Source: JAFGAS01 sp963809875 (GTDB taxonomy: Bacteria; Desulfobacterota; Zymogenia; Zymogenales; Zymogenaceae). Taken from it: a stretch of 64,000 nucleotides of DNA. Positions 35,333 to 43,967 of this stretch are shown piece after piece. Under the pieces are notes generated by a model. It had not been told where the DNA came from. It searched no databases and saw nothing but the letters and a program-made list of their open reading frames with translations. The position numbers were made by a program, and so were the translations under genes. Each line of letters begins with the position of its first letter. Positions within the stretch are counted from its first letter, which is position 1. The DNA lies in the NCBI GenBank assembly GCA_963809875.1, contig CAWELC010000003.1:102191-166190 (forward strand), written 5' to 3'.

Positions 35333-36722
35333 ATGGCGGTCTTAAAAGAATACGAAGGCCTTAAAAAGATAAAAGGTCCGTTGATCTTTATCGAAGGGGT
35401 CAAGGACGTCGGTTATGAGGAGATGGTGGAGATCACCGCTCCGGACGGTTCAACGAGGCATGGGCGCGTCCTCGAGCTGGGCAGCGACGTCGCCGTTGTG
35501 GAGGTCTTCGAAGGGACTGGTGCGCTCTCCGTCATGAGCACGAAGGTCAAGTTTCTGGGAGAGCCCCTTCGCCTGCCCGTGACGACCGATATGTTGGGCC
35601 GTGTCTTCAATGGACTGGGACACCCGATAGACGGCGGCGCGGAGCCGATCACCAGCATACACCGCGATATCAACGGCGCACCGATAAACCCGATCATCAG
35701 GGAGTACCCGAAGGACTTCATCCAAACGGGCATCTCCACCATCGACATGATGAACACCCTGGTCAGGGGGCAAAAACTGCCGATCTTCTCCGGGTCGGGC
35801 CTCCCCCACAACCAGCTTGCCGCCCAGATCGTGCGCCAAGCGAAGATCATTGGCGAGGAGGAGCAATTTGCCGTCGTCTTTGCGGCGGTCGGCGTCAAGC
35901 ACGACGTGGCCGAGGTCTTTCGAAAGAGCTTCGAGGAGAGCGGGGCCCTTAAGAACGTCGTCATGTTCCTTAACCTTGCCGATGACCCGTCCATCGAGCG
36001 CCTCGTCACACCCCGGTGCGCGCTGACCATGGCCGAGTATATGGCCTTCGATAAGGACATGCACGTCCTGGTGGTCATTACCGATATGACCAACTATTGC
36101 GAGAGCCTCCGGGAGATATCAACTTCCAAAGGGCGAGGTCCCCAGCCGTAAAGGCTACCCGGGATATCTTTACTCGGACCTCTCGTCCATCTTCGAGCGC
36201 GCGGGAAAGATTAAGGGACGGAAGGGATCGATCACCCAGATCCCGATCCTCACGATGCCCAACGACGACATCACGCATCCGATCCCGGACCTCACCGGTT
36301 ACATAACCGAGGGTCAGATAGTGCTCTCTCGCGACCTCGACAAGAAGGGCATCTACCCGCCCGTCAACGTACTCCCGTCGCTCTCCCGGCTCATGAACGA
36401 CGGTATCGGGGCCGGCAAGACGCGAGAGGATCATATGAACCTCTCCAGCCAGCTCTACGCTGCATACGCCACCACCAAGACCGTCGAGATGCTGGCCTCC
36501 GTCATCGGTGAAGAAGAACTTTCCGCTATAGACAAGAAATATCTCGAGTTTGGTGAGAAATTCGAGCGTCGCTTCATCACCCAGGGTATCGATGAGGACA
36601 GGACGATATTCTCAAGCCTCGATCTCGGCTGGGAGCTCCTTTCCATCCTGCCGCGCGGCGAGCTGGTCAGGGTGAAGGAAGAGCAGATCGACAAGTATCT
36701 CCCCAAGACGATCAGCGAGTAG
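35333..36722 (+). CDS. atpB: V-type ATPase subunit B, one apparent frameshift
   Basis: Non-catalytic nucleotide-binding subunit of the A3B3 head. Reads cleanly from ATG 35333 to ...CESLREISTSK, then shifts by one base within GGG at 36131-36133. In the other frame it continues GEVPSRKGYPGYLYSDLSSI and on to the stop at 36722, giving 462 residues with one G removed. Signature parts on both sides are intact (FSGSGLPHNQLAAQI, MTNYCESLREIS, TQIPILTMPNDDITHPIPDL). A decayed B subunit inside an otherwise perfect operon is unlikely, so a sequence error is the best explanation. Confidence 0.93.
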
Positions 36723-36725
36723 ACA

Positions 36726-37376
36726 ATGGCAAATAAACTTAACGTTCCGCCGACGAAAAGTAACCTCATCAAGATCAAGGGGCAGCTTGCGTTCGCAAAA
36801 GACGGGTACCAGCTCCTCGATCAGAAGCGCGAGATCCTCGTCATGGAAGTGATGCACATGATAGAGGATGTTCGTCGTGCCCGTAAGAATGCGGAGGAGA
36901 TTCTCGCCAGGGCGTACGTGGCCCTCATGAAGGCCAACATGCGCATGGGGGTCAAGAAGGTCAGGTCGGTGTCTTTGGCCATCATTCCCGATATAGCCAT
37001 AAAGATTACCGACCGAAGCATCATGGGCGTTGTCATCCCGATCATCGATATAACAACGCATGAATTGAAGCCGGCCTACGCCCCCGGCGGCACGAACGCC
37101 ATACTGGACGAAGCGACCACTCTGTTTCGTTCCGCGCTCAGAAGGCTGGCGGAGCTGGCCGAGGTGGAGGTGGCGGTGTGGCGTCTGGCAATGGAGCTCA
37201 AGAAGACCCAGCGACGCGTTAACGCCCTCGAGAATATATTTATTCCCCAATACACCGAAACGATGAAGTTCCTTGACGACAGTCTTGCGGAAAAGGAGCG
37301 AGAGGCTTTTTTCCAGATGAAGCGGGTAAAAGCAAAGCTTCAGAAAACAAAAGACGAGCTCATGAATATGAGCTAA
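36726..37376 (+). CDS. atpD: V-type ATPase subunit D (rotor shaft)
   Basis: 216 residues forming a long antiparallel coiled coil that turns inside the A3B3 head. N-terminal VPPTKSNLIKIKGQLAFAKDGYQLLDQKR and C-terminal RRVNALENIFIPQYTETMKFL are family hallmarks. It starts three bases after the subunit B stop. Confidence 0.95.
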   Translation: MANKLNVPPTKSNLIKIKGQLAFAKDGYQLLDQKREILVMEVMHMIEDVRRARKNAEEILARAYVALMKANMRMGVKKVRSVSLAIIPDIAIKITDRSIMGVVIPIIDITTHELKPAYAPGGTNAILDEATTLFRSALRRLAELAEVEVAVWRLAMELKKTQRRVNALENIFIPQYTETMKFLDDSLAEKEREAFFQMKRVKAKLQKTKDELMNMS

Positions 37377-37388
37377 CGAGGTAGCACC

Positions 37389-37907
37389 ATGTTTAAGCGA
37401 ATCATGGTCCCTGTGGAGACCAAAGAAAAATCTGAGACGGCCGTCAAGATCGCTTACGATATGGCAGAATTACACAAGTCTGAAGTAATCCTGTTTAACG
37501 TCATCAATCCCAAGAGCCTCATGGTCGACACCGAGATTGAAGAGGAAGAGGAAGAAGCCGAAGAGTCCGACGTGGAAGCTGAAACGAAGGAAGAGAAATC
37601 TGCGGAAGTTCAGGAAACCCTGACGGATATCGAACGAGAAGAACGTCGCAAGGCCCTTGAGGAAGACCGCTATAAAATGCTCTATTCGATCAAGCGTGCC
37701 GCCCCAAGCGACAGAATGAAGGTCTTTATCGATATCGTCGAAGGAGACCCCGCGACCAAGATCAGTGAAATGGCTCGAAAGAACAAGGTCGAGCTTATCA
37801 TCATGCCTAAATCCGGCAAGATCGGCCCCCGCAGGGTCCTTGTCGGTGACATTGCACTGAAGGTCGCCGAAATTACCGAGATCCCGCTCATGATGATCTC
37901 CTCCTAA
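37389..37907 (+). CDS. Universal stress protein (UspA family) with acidic insertion
   Basis: 172 residues. UspA fold: first strand RIMVPVETKEKSETAVKIAYD, last strand segments IIMPKSGKIGPRRVLVGDIALKVAE resembling the ATP-binding G-x2-G-x9-G(S/T) motif. An unusual run of Glu/Asp residues (~52-90, IEEEEEEAEESDVEAE) is inserted after the second strand where Usp proteins have a short loop. It begins 12 bases after atpD, so it is probably the last gene of the ATPase operon. A role in sensing ATP level or protecting the enzyme would be speculation. Confidence 0.85.
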   Translation: MFKRIMVPVETKEKSETAVKIAYDMAELHKSEVILFNVINPKSLMVDTEIEEEEEEAEESDVEAETKEEKSAEVQETLTDIEREERRKALEEDRYKMLYSIKRAAPSDRMKVFIDIVEGDPATKISEMARKNKVELIIMPKSGKIGPRRVLVGDIALKVAEITEIPLMMISS

Positions 37908-38025
37908 GGCCGCATTTTAACCTGCGCAACCGGCTCCCTCAGGAAACCGGCCGCTTATGTCCGCGCGAAGAACCCAGTTGGGGCGGACACGGCGGCCGTT
38001 CTGCTTTTGAGGAGGAAAGATTTCC

Positions 38026-38054
38026 TTGATTATTTCATATCTATTCGGTAAAAT
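38026..38054 (+). promoter_or_regulatory. Promoter for the TPR gene
   Basis: TTGATT (38026-38031), 17-base spacer, TAAAAT (38049-38054), about 45 bases before the ATG. Confidence 0.6.
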
Positions 38055-38099
38055 AAGAAAGTTTTTGTTTTGGCTGGTTTCGATCAGGGTGACGTCGGT

Positions 38100-38720
38100 A
38101 TGACATACTTTCGTGCGGGCTATCGGTGGCTAATGGCCGGCCTGCTTATCTGCTGCGTCGCGTCGGTTGCGACCGCCCAGGAGAAGACAGAGAGTATCTG
38201 GGTTAAGGCCGACGAGATGATGGCCAAGGAGAAATACGAAGAGGCGGCCAAGCTTTATTCGATCGCTATCGAGATGAATGCCGGTGACCCCGATATTTAT
38301 TTCGCCTACTTTCACCGGGCCGAGGCGTTGCTGGCTCTCGGCAAGGTCGATGAGGCGCTTGCCGACTACACCGAGACGATCAAGCTCAACCCCCGATTCA
38401 AAGAAGCCTACCGGATGCAGGGGCATCATCTACGCTAGAAACTCACAGGTACACCGACGCAGTTAACGACTTCTCCCGGTTAATCGAGCTTGACCCTGAG
38501 AGTCCGCTCGGTTACGCGAATCGAGGCAGCGCTTTGTCATCCCTCGGAAGCTACGACAAAGGGCTTAGCAGATCTCAACAGATCGATCGAGATCGATCCC
38601 GCATGCGCGACATGCTACTACATTCGTTATCAGCTTTTAACCGTTATGGGAAGGGATTCGGAGGCCGATTCCGACCTGAAGAAGGCCCAATCCCTTGATT
38701 CCCGCTATAAAGGAGAATAA
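38100..38720 (+). CDS. Secreted TPR-repeat protein, three apparent frameshifts
   Basis: Reconstructed length about 205 residues: signal peptide (YRWLMAGLLICCVASVATAQ), then four to five TPR units, e.g. KYEEAAKLYSIAIEMN, DEALADYTETIKLNP, YTDAVNDFSRLIELDP, GLADLNRSIEIDP. The reading frame moves by one base at about 38421-38424, again between 38436 and 38450, and at GGG 38561-38563. The repeat consensus is restored each time by dropping one base, pointing to insertion errors rather than decay. Probably a periplasmic scaffold protein. It is followed by a small membrane protein gene four bases later. Confidence 0.7.
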
Positions 38721-38724
38721 TAGA

Positions 38725-39240
38725 ATGGTCCTGGATGAGGAGAGAACCGTTTCACCCGAAGAGACAACCGGGGCGATAAGACCGAAGCACACAGGAATCA
38801 AGTATTGCTGCGCCGCCTGCGGCGTCATTCTGCTCTTGATCGCGGTAGGAATACTCGTGATGGTCCTTTTTGTGCAAAAATCATGCGAGTCGCCGTTTAA
38901 AATGCCCAAGTTCTTCCAGCCGTCGCCGAGCGTCACGGTGCCGTCAGGCCCCTGGACGCCCGAGGACTTCTCGAACCTCCCGGAGTACGTGATCATCGAG
39001 CGGTACCGGGATAGTCTGAACATCGGCGTGTCGTCAAATGCCACGGAAGAGGACCTCACAAAGCTCAATCGATACCTGGCCCAGACCTATTTCGTCGGAT
39101 TTAAGGTCTTCAATGTCGCCTACTTTAACAAAGACAACGTCACTGAGCTGATCGCCGTCTACAACTACAACAGCTTCACCGGAACGGATAACTTCACGAT
39201 GATGGCTCCGGTCCCCGGGGAGAGATTTCCGGCCCAGTAG
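38725..39240 (+). CDS. Hypothetical single-helix membrane protein
   Basis: 171 residues. A cytoplasmic N-terminal segment of ~30 residues ending in a KYCCAAC cysteine cluster, one transmembrane helix (GVILLLIAVGILVMVLFV), then an extracytoplasmic ~120-residue domain (from SCESPFKMPKFFQ) with no recognised family. A strong AGGAG ribosome site lies 9 bases upstream. Co-transcribed with the TPR gene just upstream (4-base gap). Confidence 0.75.
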   Translation: MVLDEERTVSPEETTGAIRPKHTGIKYCCAACGVILLLIAVGILVMVLFVQKSCESPFKMPKFFQPSPSVTVPSGPWTPEDFSNLPEYVIIERYRDSLNIGVSSNATEEDLTKLNRYLAQTYFVGFKVFNVAYFNKDNVTELIAVYNYNSFTGTDNFTMMAPVPGERFPAQ

Positions 39241-39268
39241 CAGGAACATGTCGAGGAATGAGGACGAT

Positions 39269-39365
39269 TTCGGGCACGGATTTCGTTTACGTGCCCGAAT
39301 TTATCTGAGCCCCGCGGGGTGTGTTCGTTACCCCGTCGCACGGGCGGTACCATTGCCGCCCGTGC
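39269..39365 (+). terminator. Two hairpins downstream of the membrane protein gene
   Basis: Stem 1: TTCGGGCACG (39269-39278) / CGTGCCCGAA (39290-39299). Stem 2: GCACGGGCGG (39338-39347) / CCGCCCGTGC (39356-39365). Both share the GGGCACG / GCACGGG type core. T tails are weak, so termination is only probable. Confidence 0.45.
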
Positions 39366-39488
39366 CGAATGATCGATGTCCATGAGACAACCGTCGTAAC
39401 CAGCCTCAGGGCGCGGAAATGCAAGAAGTCGACAAATCATAGCGATACTATAAGTCCTTAATATCTTCCTCGACTCTCAGGAGCAGCC

Positions 39489-41159
39489 ATGGAAACCAAA
39501 CCCTGGTATCGATCCTACCCGCCCGAGGTTCCAAAGACCATCACGTACGAGAAAATCACCGTTCCCCAGGCGCTTTCCCGAAGTGCAGAGCGCTTCCCCG
39601 ACCGCACCGCCCTCAACTTCATGGGCAGCCGGATCAGCTACCGAAAACTGGAAAAGATGGTCAATCGGTTCGCCGGGGCCTTGCTTGACCTGGGGGTGAA
39701 GAAGGGGGACAAGGTCGCGCTGGCGCTCCCGAATCTCCCCCAGACGATCGTCGCAAACCTGGCGATCATGCGCATCGGCGCGGTGGCGGTCCAGAACAAT
39801 CCTCTCTATACCGAGAGGGAGCTGGCCCATCAGCTGGACGATTCCGATTCGAAGGTCATCGTTACCCTGACGCTGCTTGTTCCCCGGATCGAAAAGATAA
39901 AGTCCCAGACGAAACTCGAAAAAATCATCGCCTGCAACATAAACACGTACCTTCCTCCCGTAAAACGGATCATGTTTCCCTACGTGAAGAAGGGGATGTA
40001 CAAGAAGATCGTCTCTTCGGGCGACGTTTTGACATTCGAGGACTGCATGCGCGGCCGTCCCAAAAGCACACCGACGGACGCCAGCGCCTGGAAGGACCTC
40101 GCGGCGCTCATCTATACCGGCGGAACCACCGGGGTGAGCAAGGGCGTCATGCTCAGCCACGCCAATCTGAGCTGCAACGTGCAGCAGGTCGTCAACTGGA
40201 TACACATACTCGAGCCGGGAAAGGACGCAATGGTCGGGACATTTCCGGCGTTTCACTCGGCGGGGTTCACGGTCGGCCAGAACACCTGTGTCTGGTTAGG
40301 ACTTCAGCACCACCTCATCCCGAGGCCGGAGCCCGACGGGATTATCGACATCATCCGGAAGTATAAGCCGACGATCATCCCCGCGGTTCCAACGATCTTC
40401 GTGGGCCTGCTGAACAATCCCAGATTCCGCTCTATGGACCTCTCGTTTGTCAAAGGCTTCGGATCGGGCGCCGCGCCGCTGGCCGCCGAGACCATCAGGG
40501 ACCTATCCGCGATTACGGGCGGGGTGGTCTTTGAGGCCTACGGCCTGACGGAGACCACGTGCTTCTGCACGATGACGCCGATAGGCGGGGTCGTCAAGCC
40601 GGGCACCGTCGGAGTTCCGGTTCCCGATACCGATATCAGGATCGTGGACCTCGAGACCGGGAAAAAGAAGATGCCGCCAGGGCAGCCCGGCGAGATACTC
40701 ATCAAAGGCCCGCAGATCATGATGGGCTACTACAAGCGGGACGACGAGACGAAGAAGGTCATGCGGGACGGATGGTTTTGCACGGGGGACATCGGCGTCT
40801 TCGATGACGAAGGGTATCTGACGATCGTCGACAGGAAAAAGGACCTTATCATCGCCTCGGGATACAACATATACCCCGTGGAGGTGGACGGCGTCCTCAT
40901 GGGCCACCCGAAGATACTGGAGGCATGCTGCATCGGTGTGCCGGACGGCTACCGCGGGGAGACGGTCAAGGCATTTGTGGTCGTCAAGCCGGGCGAAACC
41001 CTTACCCAGGACGAGGTGGTGAGCTACTGCAAGAAGAACCTTGCCGCCTATAAGGTCCCGAAGATCATCGAATTCGTCGACCAGCTGCCCAAGAGCGCCG
41101 TGGGGAAGATCCTCAGAAGGAAGCTCAAGGAGATGGAAAAAGAGAAGGCGGGCGCATAG
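39489..41159 (+). CDS. fadD: Long-chain acyl-CoA ligase (AMP-forming)
   Basis: 556 residues. Activates fatty or related carboxylic acids to CoA thioesters. ANL-superfamily motifs: P-loop IYTGGTTGVSKGVMLSH (~209-225), EAYGLTETT, the hinge-region YLTIVDRKKDLIIASGYNIYP, and the C-terminal catalytic lysine in KSAVGKILRRKLKEME. AGGAG 6 bases before the ATG. It is followed by a palindromic repeat and an FAD oxidoreductase. Chain-length specificity cannot be read. Confidence 0.93.
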   Translation: METKPWYRSYPPEVPKTITYEKITVPQALSRSAERFPDRTALNFMGSRISYRKLEKMVNRFAGALLDLGVKKGDKVALALPNLPQTIVANLAIMRIGAVAVQNNPLYTERELAHQLDDSDSKVIVTLTLLVPRIEKIKSQTKLEKIIACNINTYLPPVKRIMFPYVKKGMYKKIVSSGDVLTFEDCMRGRPKSTPTDASAWKDLAALIYTGGTTGVSKGVMLSHANLSCNVQQVVNWIHILEPGKDAMVGTFPAFHSAGFTVGQNTCVWLGLQHHLIPRPEPDGIIDIIRKYKPTIIPAVPTIFVGLLNNPRFRSMDLSFVKGFGSGAAPLAAETIRDLSAITGGVVFEAYGLTETTCFCTMTPIGGVVKPGTVGVPVPDTDIRIVDLETGKKKMPPGQPGEILIKGPQIMMGYYKRDDETKKVMRDGWFCTGDIGVFDDEGYLTIVDRKKDLIIASGYNIYPVEVDGVLMGHPKILEACCIGVPDGYRGETVKAFVVVKPGETLTQDEVVSYCKKNLAAYKVPKIIEFVDQLPKSAVGKILRRKLKEMEKEKAGA

Positions 41160-41221
41160 TTGAAAATTCGCAACGGAAGCCGTCACTGAGTTATGGTAAC
41201 ACTATGGTTCCTTCTAAACAT

Positions 41222-41371
41222 TGTCATCGCGAGCCCCCGAAGGGGGCGTGGCGATCTCGGACGCCGATATGCTTAACAACGTGATTGCCGGTATTTACAT
41301 GCCCGAGATTGCCACGTCCGCCACGTCGCTACGCTCCTCGCGGCTTCGGCAGGACGCTCCCTCGCAATGAC
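41222..41371. repeat. Palindromic intergenic repeat element (GTCATYGCGAG ends)
   Basis: A ~150-base element with imperfect inverted ends: GTCATCGCGAGCCCCCGAAG at the left and CTCCCTCGCAATGAC at the right, and internal CGATCTCGG / CCCGAGATTGCC halves. It matches the widely distributed short palindromic repeats with CATTGCGAG termini seen between genes of deltaproteobacteria and other phyla (known type; copy number here unseen). It lies between fadD and the FAD oxidoreductase and has no coding content. Confidence 0.75.
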
Positions 41372-41420
41372 GAAATAACGTTACTACTTAAAACAGGACT
41401 ATTTTATCGGAGATTCCAGA

Positions 41421-42476
41421 ATGCCAAAACAAATCCAGATCGTCGGAGCCGGGCTCTCCGGGTTGACCGCGGCCGTCATCCTGGCGCGCGAGGGCAATGC
41501 CGTAACGGTTCTCGAGGCCCAGAAGCGTATCGGCGGGCCCGCCTCGCTGCACCCTTCCGTCCACGGGACCCCCGTTCAGCTCAAGGAGCTTATCGCCTAC
41601 ACCGGCATCGATTTTACGCCGAGTTTTAGAAAAACGTCCCAGTACCCCCGGTTCTACAACAAGACCAGGCTCATCACCATGCCCCCGTACACGAAATACA
41701 ACGACGCCTACTGCATCGAGCGGGGGCCGCGCCCGACCTCCATCGATAATTACCTCTATCAGCTGGCAAAAGACGCCGGGGTGAAATTCGAGTTCGGACA
41801 GCGGATCGATATCAAGAAGGCCGCGCCCGGAACCATCGTGGCCACGGGCCTTTCCATGAAGGAGTACGGGGATCTCGGCATCACGGCCGAGCAACTCTAC
41901 GGATGGTGGTCCTACAAGGAGATCCCGGAGAAAACCGACGACGTCCTCTCGATCATGGGCCCGTTTGCCACGGACTACGGCTACATCGGGATCACCAACG
42001 GTCTGGACTATAACCTCCTTTTTTCGCATCGCCCTATAACTCAGAAGGATAAGGACGGATATCGGAAGGTCCTCTCGAAACTAAACTTCGAAGGTTATCT
42101 TGAGCCGTGGAGGGACGAGTCGATGTGCATCCCGTCGGAGGCAAAGCTCATCGCCGGGGATCTGATCCTCGCCGGCACACTCGGCGGCATGATCGAGCCT
42201 TTCTGGGGCTACGGGATCGTGGGGGCCATAGTCTCCGGAAGGGTCGCCGCGAAGGCCGCCACGAACCGTGCGGAGGCGCTTAAAGACTACGAAGGCTTCA
42301 CGCGGGGGTTTGCCGCAAAGTCCGCCCGGCACCGCAAGCTTGTCTCCTACCCGCACCTTGTTCGCAGCACGCTGATACGCGGAGGAATCGCCTGGATACG
42401 CCTGCAGTGCGCTTTCGACAAGAAACTCGCCACGACGCCCCGGGACCCGGTAAAATGGTTCAGGGGCAAGAAGTGA
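41421..42476 (+). CDS. FAD-dependent oxidoreductase (NAD(P)/FAD, geranylgeranyl-reductase-like)
   Basis: 351 residues. N-terminal dinucleotide-binding fold IVGAGLSGLTAAVILAREGN with the acidic ribose residue in VTVLEAQKRIGG, a middle substrate domain, and a late FAD segment LAGTLGGMIEPFWGYGIVGA. The general outline is that of small flavoprotein monooxygenases and geranylgeranyl reductase-like enzymes; the substrate is unknown. It lies after the acyl-CoA ligase but separated by the repeat element, so a shared pathway is only a possibility. Termination occurs at the hairpin at 42511. Confidence 0.8.
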   Translation: MPKQIQIVGAGLSGLTAAVILAREGNAVTVLEAQKRIGGPASLHPSVHGTPVQLKELIAYTGIDFTPSFRKTSQYPRFYNKTRLITMPPYTKYNDAYCIERGPRPTSIDNYLYQLAKDAGVKFEFGQRIDIKKAAPGTIVATGLSMKEYGDLGITAEQLYGWWSYKEIPEKTDDVLSIMGPFATDYGYIGITNGLDYNLLFSHRPITQKDKDGYRKVLSKLNFEGYLEPWRDESMCIPSEAKLIAGDLILAGTLGGMIEPFWGYGIVGAIVSGRVAAKAATNRAEALKDYEGFTRGFAAKSARHRKLVSYPHLVRSTLIRGGIAWIRLQCAFDKKLATTPRDPVKWFRGKK

Positions 42477-42510
42477 CATCGTAAACGGAGTTACCCGATA
42501 CGGATATATG

Positions 42511-42545
42511 AAAGAGGGACATGACCTGTCATGTCCCTCTTTTCG
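42511..42545. terminator. Bidirectional terminator
   Basis: Perfect stem AAAGAGGGACATGAC (42511-42525) / GTCATGTCCCTCTTT (42528-42542) with A and T flanks, between converging genes. Confidence 0.9.
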
Positions 42546-42567
42546 TTTGAAGAGCCAAGGCTATCGA

Positions 42568-43134
42568 CTACTCTCGGGAATAGAGCCCGACCAGCGTTGC
42601 CTTGTCGATGGTGATTCCCTCGATCGCCGAAAGCACTTCAACCCGGGTCGCGCCCTCTTTCAGGTTCGGCGACGCTGAAAGGGCATACAACGTAAAGATG
42701 TAATGATGGTTACCCTTGCCCACGGGAGGGCAGGGGCCCCCATAACCTAACGTCTTGAAGCTGGTAGTTCCGGAGAGCGCCCCGATCGCGTTTATCGAGA
42801 CCCCCTCGGCCAATCCCGTCGTCTTTGGGTCGATATTGTACATCACCCAGTGAACCCACGGTTTCGCGGCCGCATCCGGGTCATCCATGATCAGGGCCAG
42901 GCTCACCGTCCCTTTCGGCACTCCGGTCCACCCCAGGGGCGGGGAGACGTTCTGAGCGGTGCAGGTGTAACGGTCAGGTATCCTGCCTCCCTCGGTGAAG
43001 ACCGTGCTGGTAAGCGCAAACGGAACGGTTTCCTGCCCCTCGACGATTGCGCCCGTCAGTAACAGGGCGGCGGCTGCCAAAACCACCGAGAAGGGCAGGG
43101 CGCCTCTATATCCCCTATGTACGATTGTGCGCAT
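42568..43134 (-). CDS. YbhB/YbcL-family PEBP-like protein, secreted
   Basis: 188 residues. Signal peptide (GALPFSVVLAAAALLLTGAIVEG) then a phosphatidylethanolamine-binding/Raf-kinase-inhibitor-like fold: FTEGGRIPDRYTCTAQNVSP, the ligand-site DDPDA in ALIMDDPDAAAKPWVHWVMY, and GYGGPCPPVGKGNHHYIFTLYAL. The bacterial function is unknown; it may bind small anionic ligands. ATG 43134 is chosen with AGGAGG 6 bases upstream (the TTG two codons earlier is unnecessary). Confidence 0.93.
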   Translation of the reverse strand: MRTIVHRGYRGALPFSVVLAAAALLLTGAIVEGQETVPFALTSTVFTEGGRIPDRYTCTAQNVSPPLGWTGVPKGTVSLALIMDDPDAAAKPWVHWVMYNIDPKTTGLAEGVSINAIGALSGTTSFKTLGYGGPCPPVGKGNHHYIFTLYALSASPNLKEGATRVEVLSAIEGITIDKATLVGLYSRE

Positions 43135-43161
43135 GGTCAACCTCCTTATAGAACTACATTA

Positions 43162-43190
43162 AGTATACCACAGCATATGCTATCGTTCAA
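43162..43190 (-). promoter_or_regulatory. Promoter for the PEBP gene
   Basis: Minus strand TTGAAC (43190-43185), 17-base spacer ending in extended TGG, TATACT (43167-43162), about 25 bases before the start codon. Confidence 0.7.
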
Positions 43191-43312
43191 GCATGAATGA
43201 ACATCTGTTCGTATCATGGATATTATTTGCTGCGTGACTAAATCGCTTTTCGTTCGGCCCGCACCGGTATATACTTTCCGGTACAAGTCAATTGCCTTAT
43301 CAGGAGGAGCAT

Positions 43313-43846
43313 ATGCTCAAGGAGATGAGCTGGGCAGACGCAGTTACCATTGCGTCTCCTTATCCGTACCTGCTGGTTACCGGTATGGACGAAGACGGAA
43401 AACCCAACGCCATGGGAGTAGGGTGGTGGAGCTTTACCTCGGTAAAACCTCCGCTGATGCTGGTATCGATCGGAAAGACTCGCTACACCCTGGAGTGCAT
43501 CAGGCACACGAAGGATTTCGTGGCCTGCTTCCCGGCTCAGGAACAGGGTGCCGGGGCATGGATGTGTGGGAAGAAAACGGGCAGGGGCAGGGATAAGCTC
43601 ATGGAAGCCGGGTTATCGACGATCCCGGCCAAAATGGTAAAAGCTCCCATCATCGCCGGTTGCACGGCCGCCTTCGAATGCGCTGTCGTCAATGAGATCG
43701 AGACCGGCGATCACATCGTCTTCGTGGGCCGGATCGTTGCCACTCACGGTGATGCCGAGAGGTCCATGCACCTCTATACGATCTTCTACGAGCGGCTAAT
43801 CGCGATGAACACGGAAGGCGTTGTCAATATGAAGCCGGCTGTTTGA
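43313..43846 (+). CDS. Flavin reductase-like FMN-binding protein
   Basis: 177 residues with the split-barrel flavin-reductase fold: PYPYLLVTGMDEDGKPNAMG, WWSFTSVKPPLMLVSIGKTRYT (FMN phosphate region), FVACFPAQEQ and a late ETGDHIVFVGRIVATHGD. Probably binds FMN and transfers electrons or acts as an iron-sulfur-linked flavoredoxin, as in the flavoredoxin group of anaerobes. AGGAGGAG ribosome site; divergent from the PEBP gene. No partner monooxygenase is nearby. Confidence 0.87.
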   Translation: MLKEMSWADAVTIASPYPYLLVTGMDEDGKPNAMGVGWWSFTSVKPPLMLVSIGKTRYTLECIRHTKDFVACFPAQEQGAGAWMCGKKTGRGRDKLMEAGLSTIPAKMVKAPIIAGCTAAFECAVVNEIETGDHIVFVGRIVATHGDAERSMHLYTIFYERLIAMNTEGVVNMKPAV

Positions 43847-43967
43847 ACCAAAGACGAGAAGAGGACCGTGAGAGCGCGGCAGCCCGGTGCCGACTCCCCT
43901 GGCATTATCGATGGAGGTTTTCGAAGGACGCAGAAGGAGGACGTACGCCGTCAGCGCCTGACAGCCG

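Noticed and set aside
36125..36140. Programmed frameshift at AAAGGGC in atpB
   Set aside because: The needed shift is +1, not the -1 expected of this heptamer. The same context occurs in an unrelated TPR gene, and subunit B is never known to need recoding. Sequence error is simpler.
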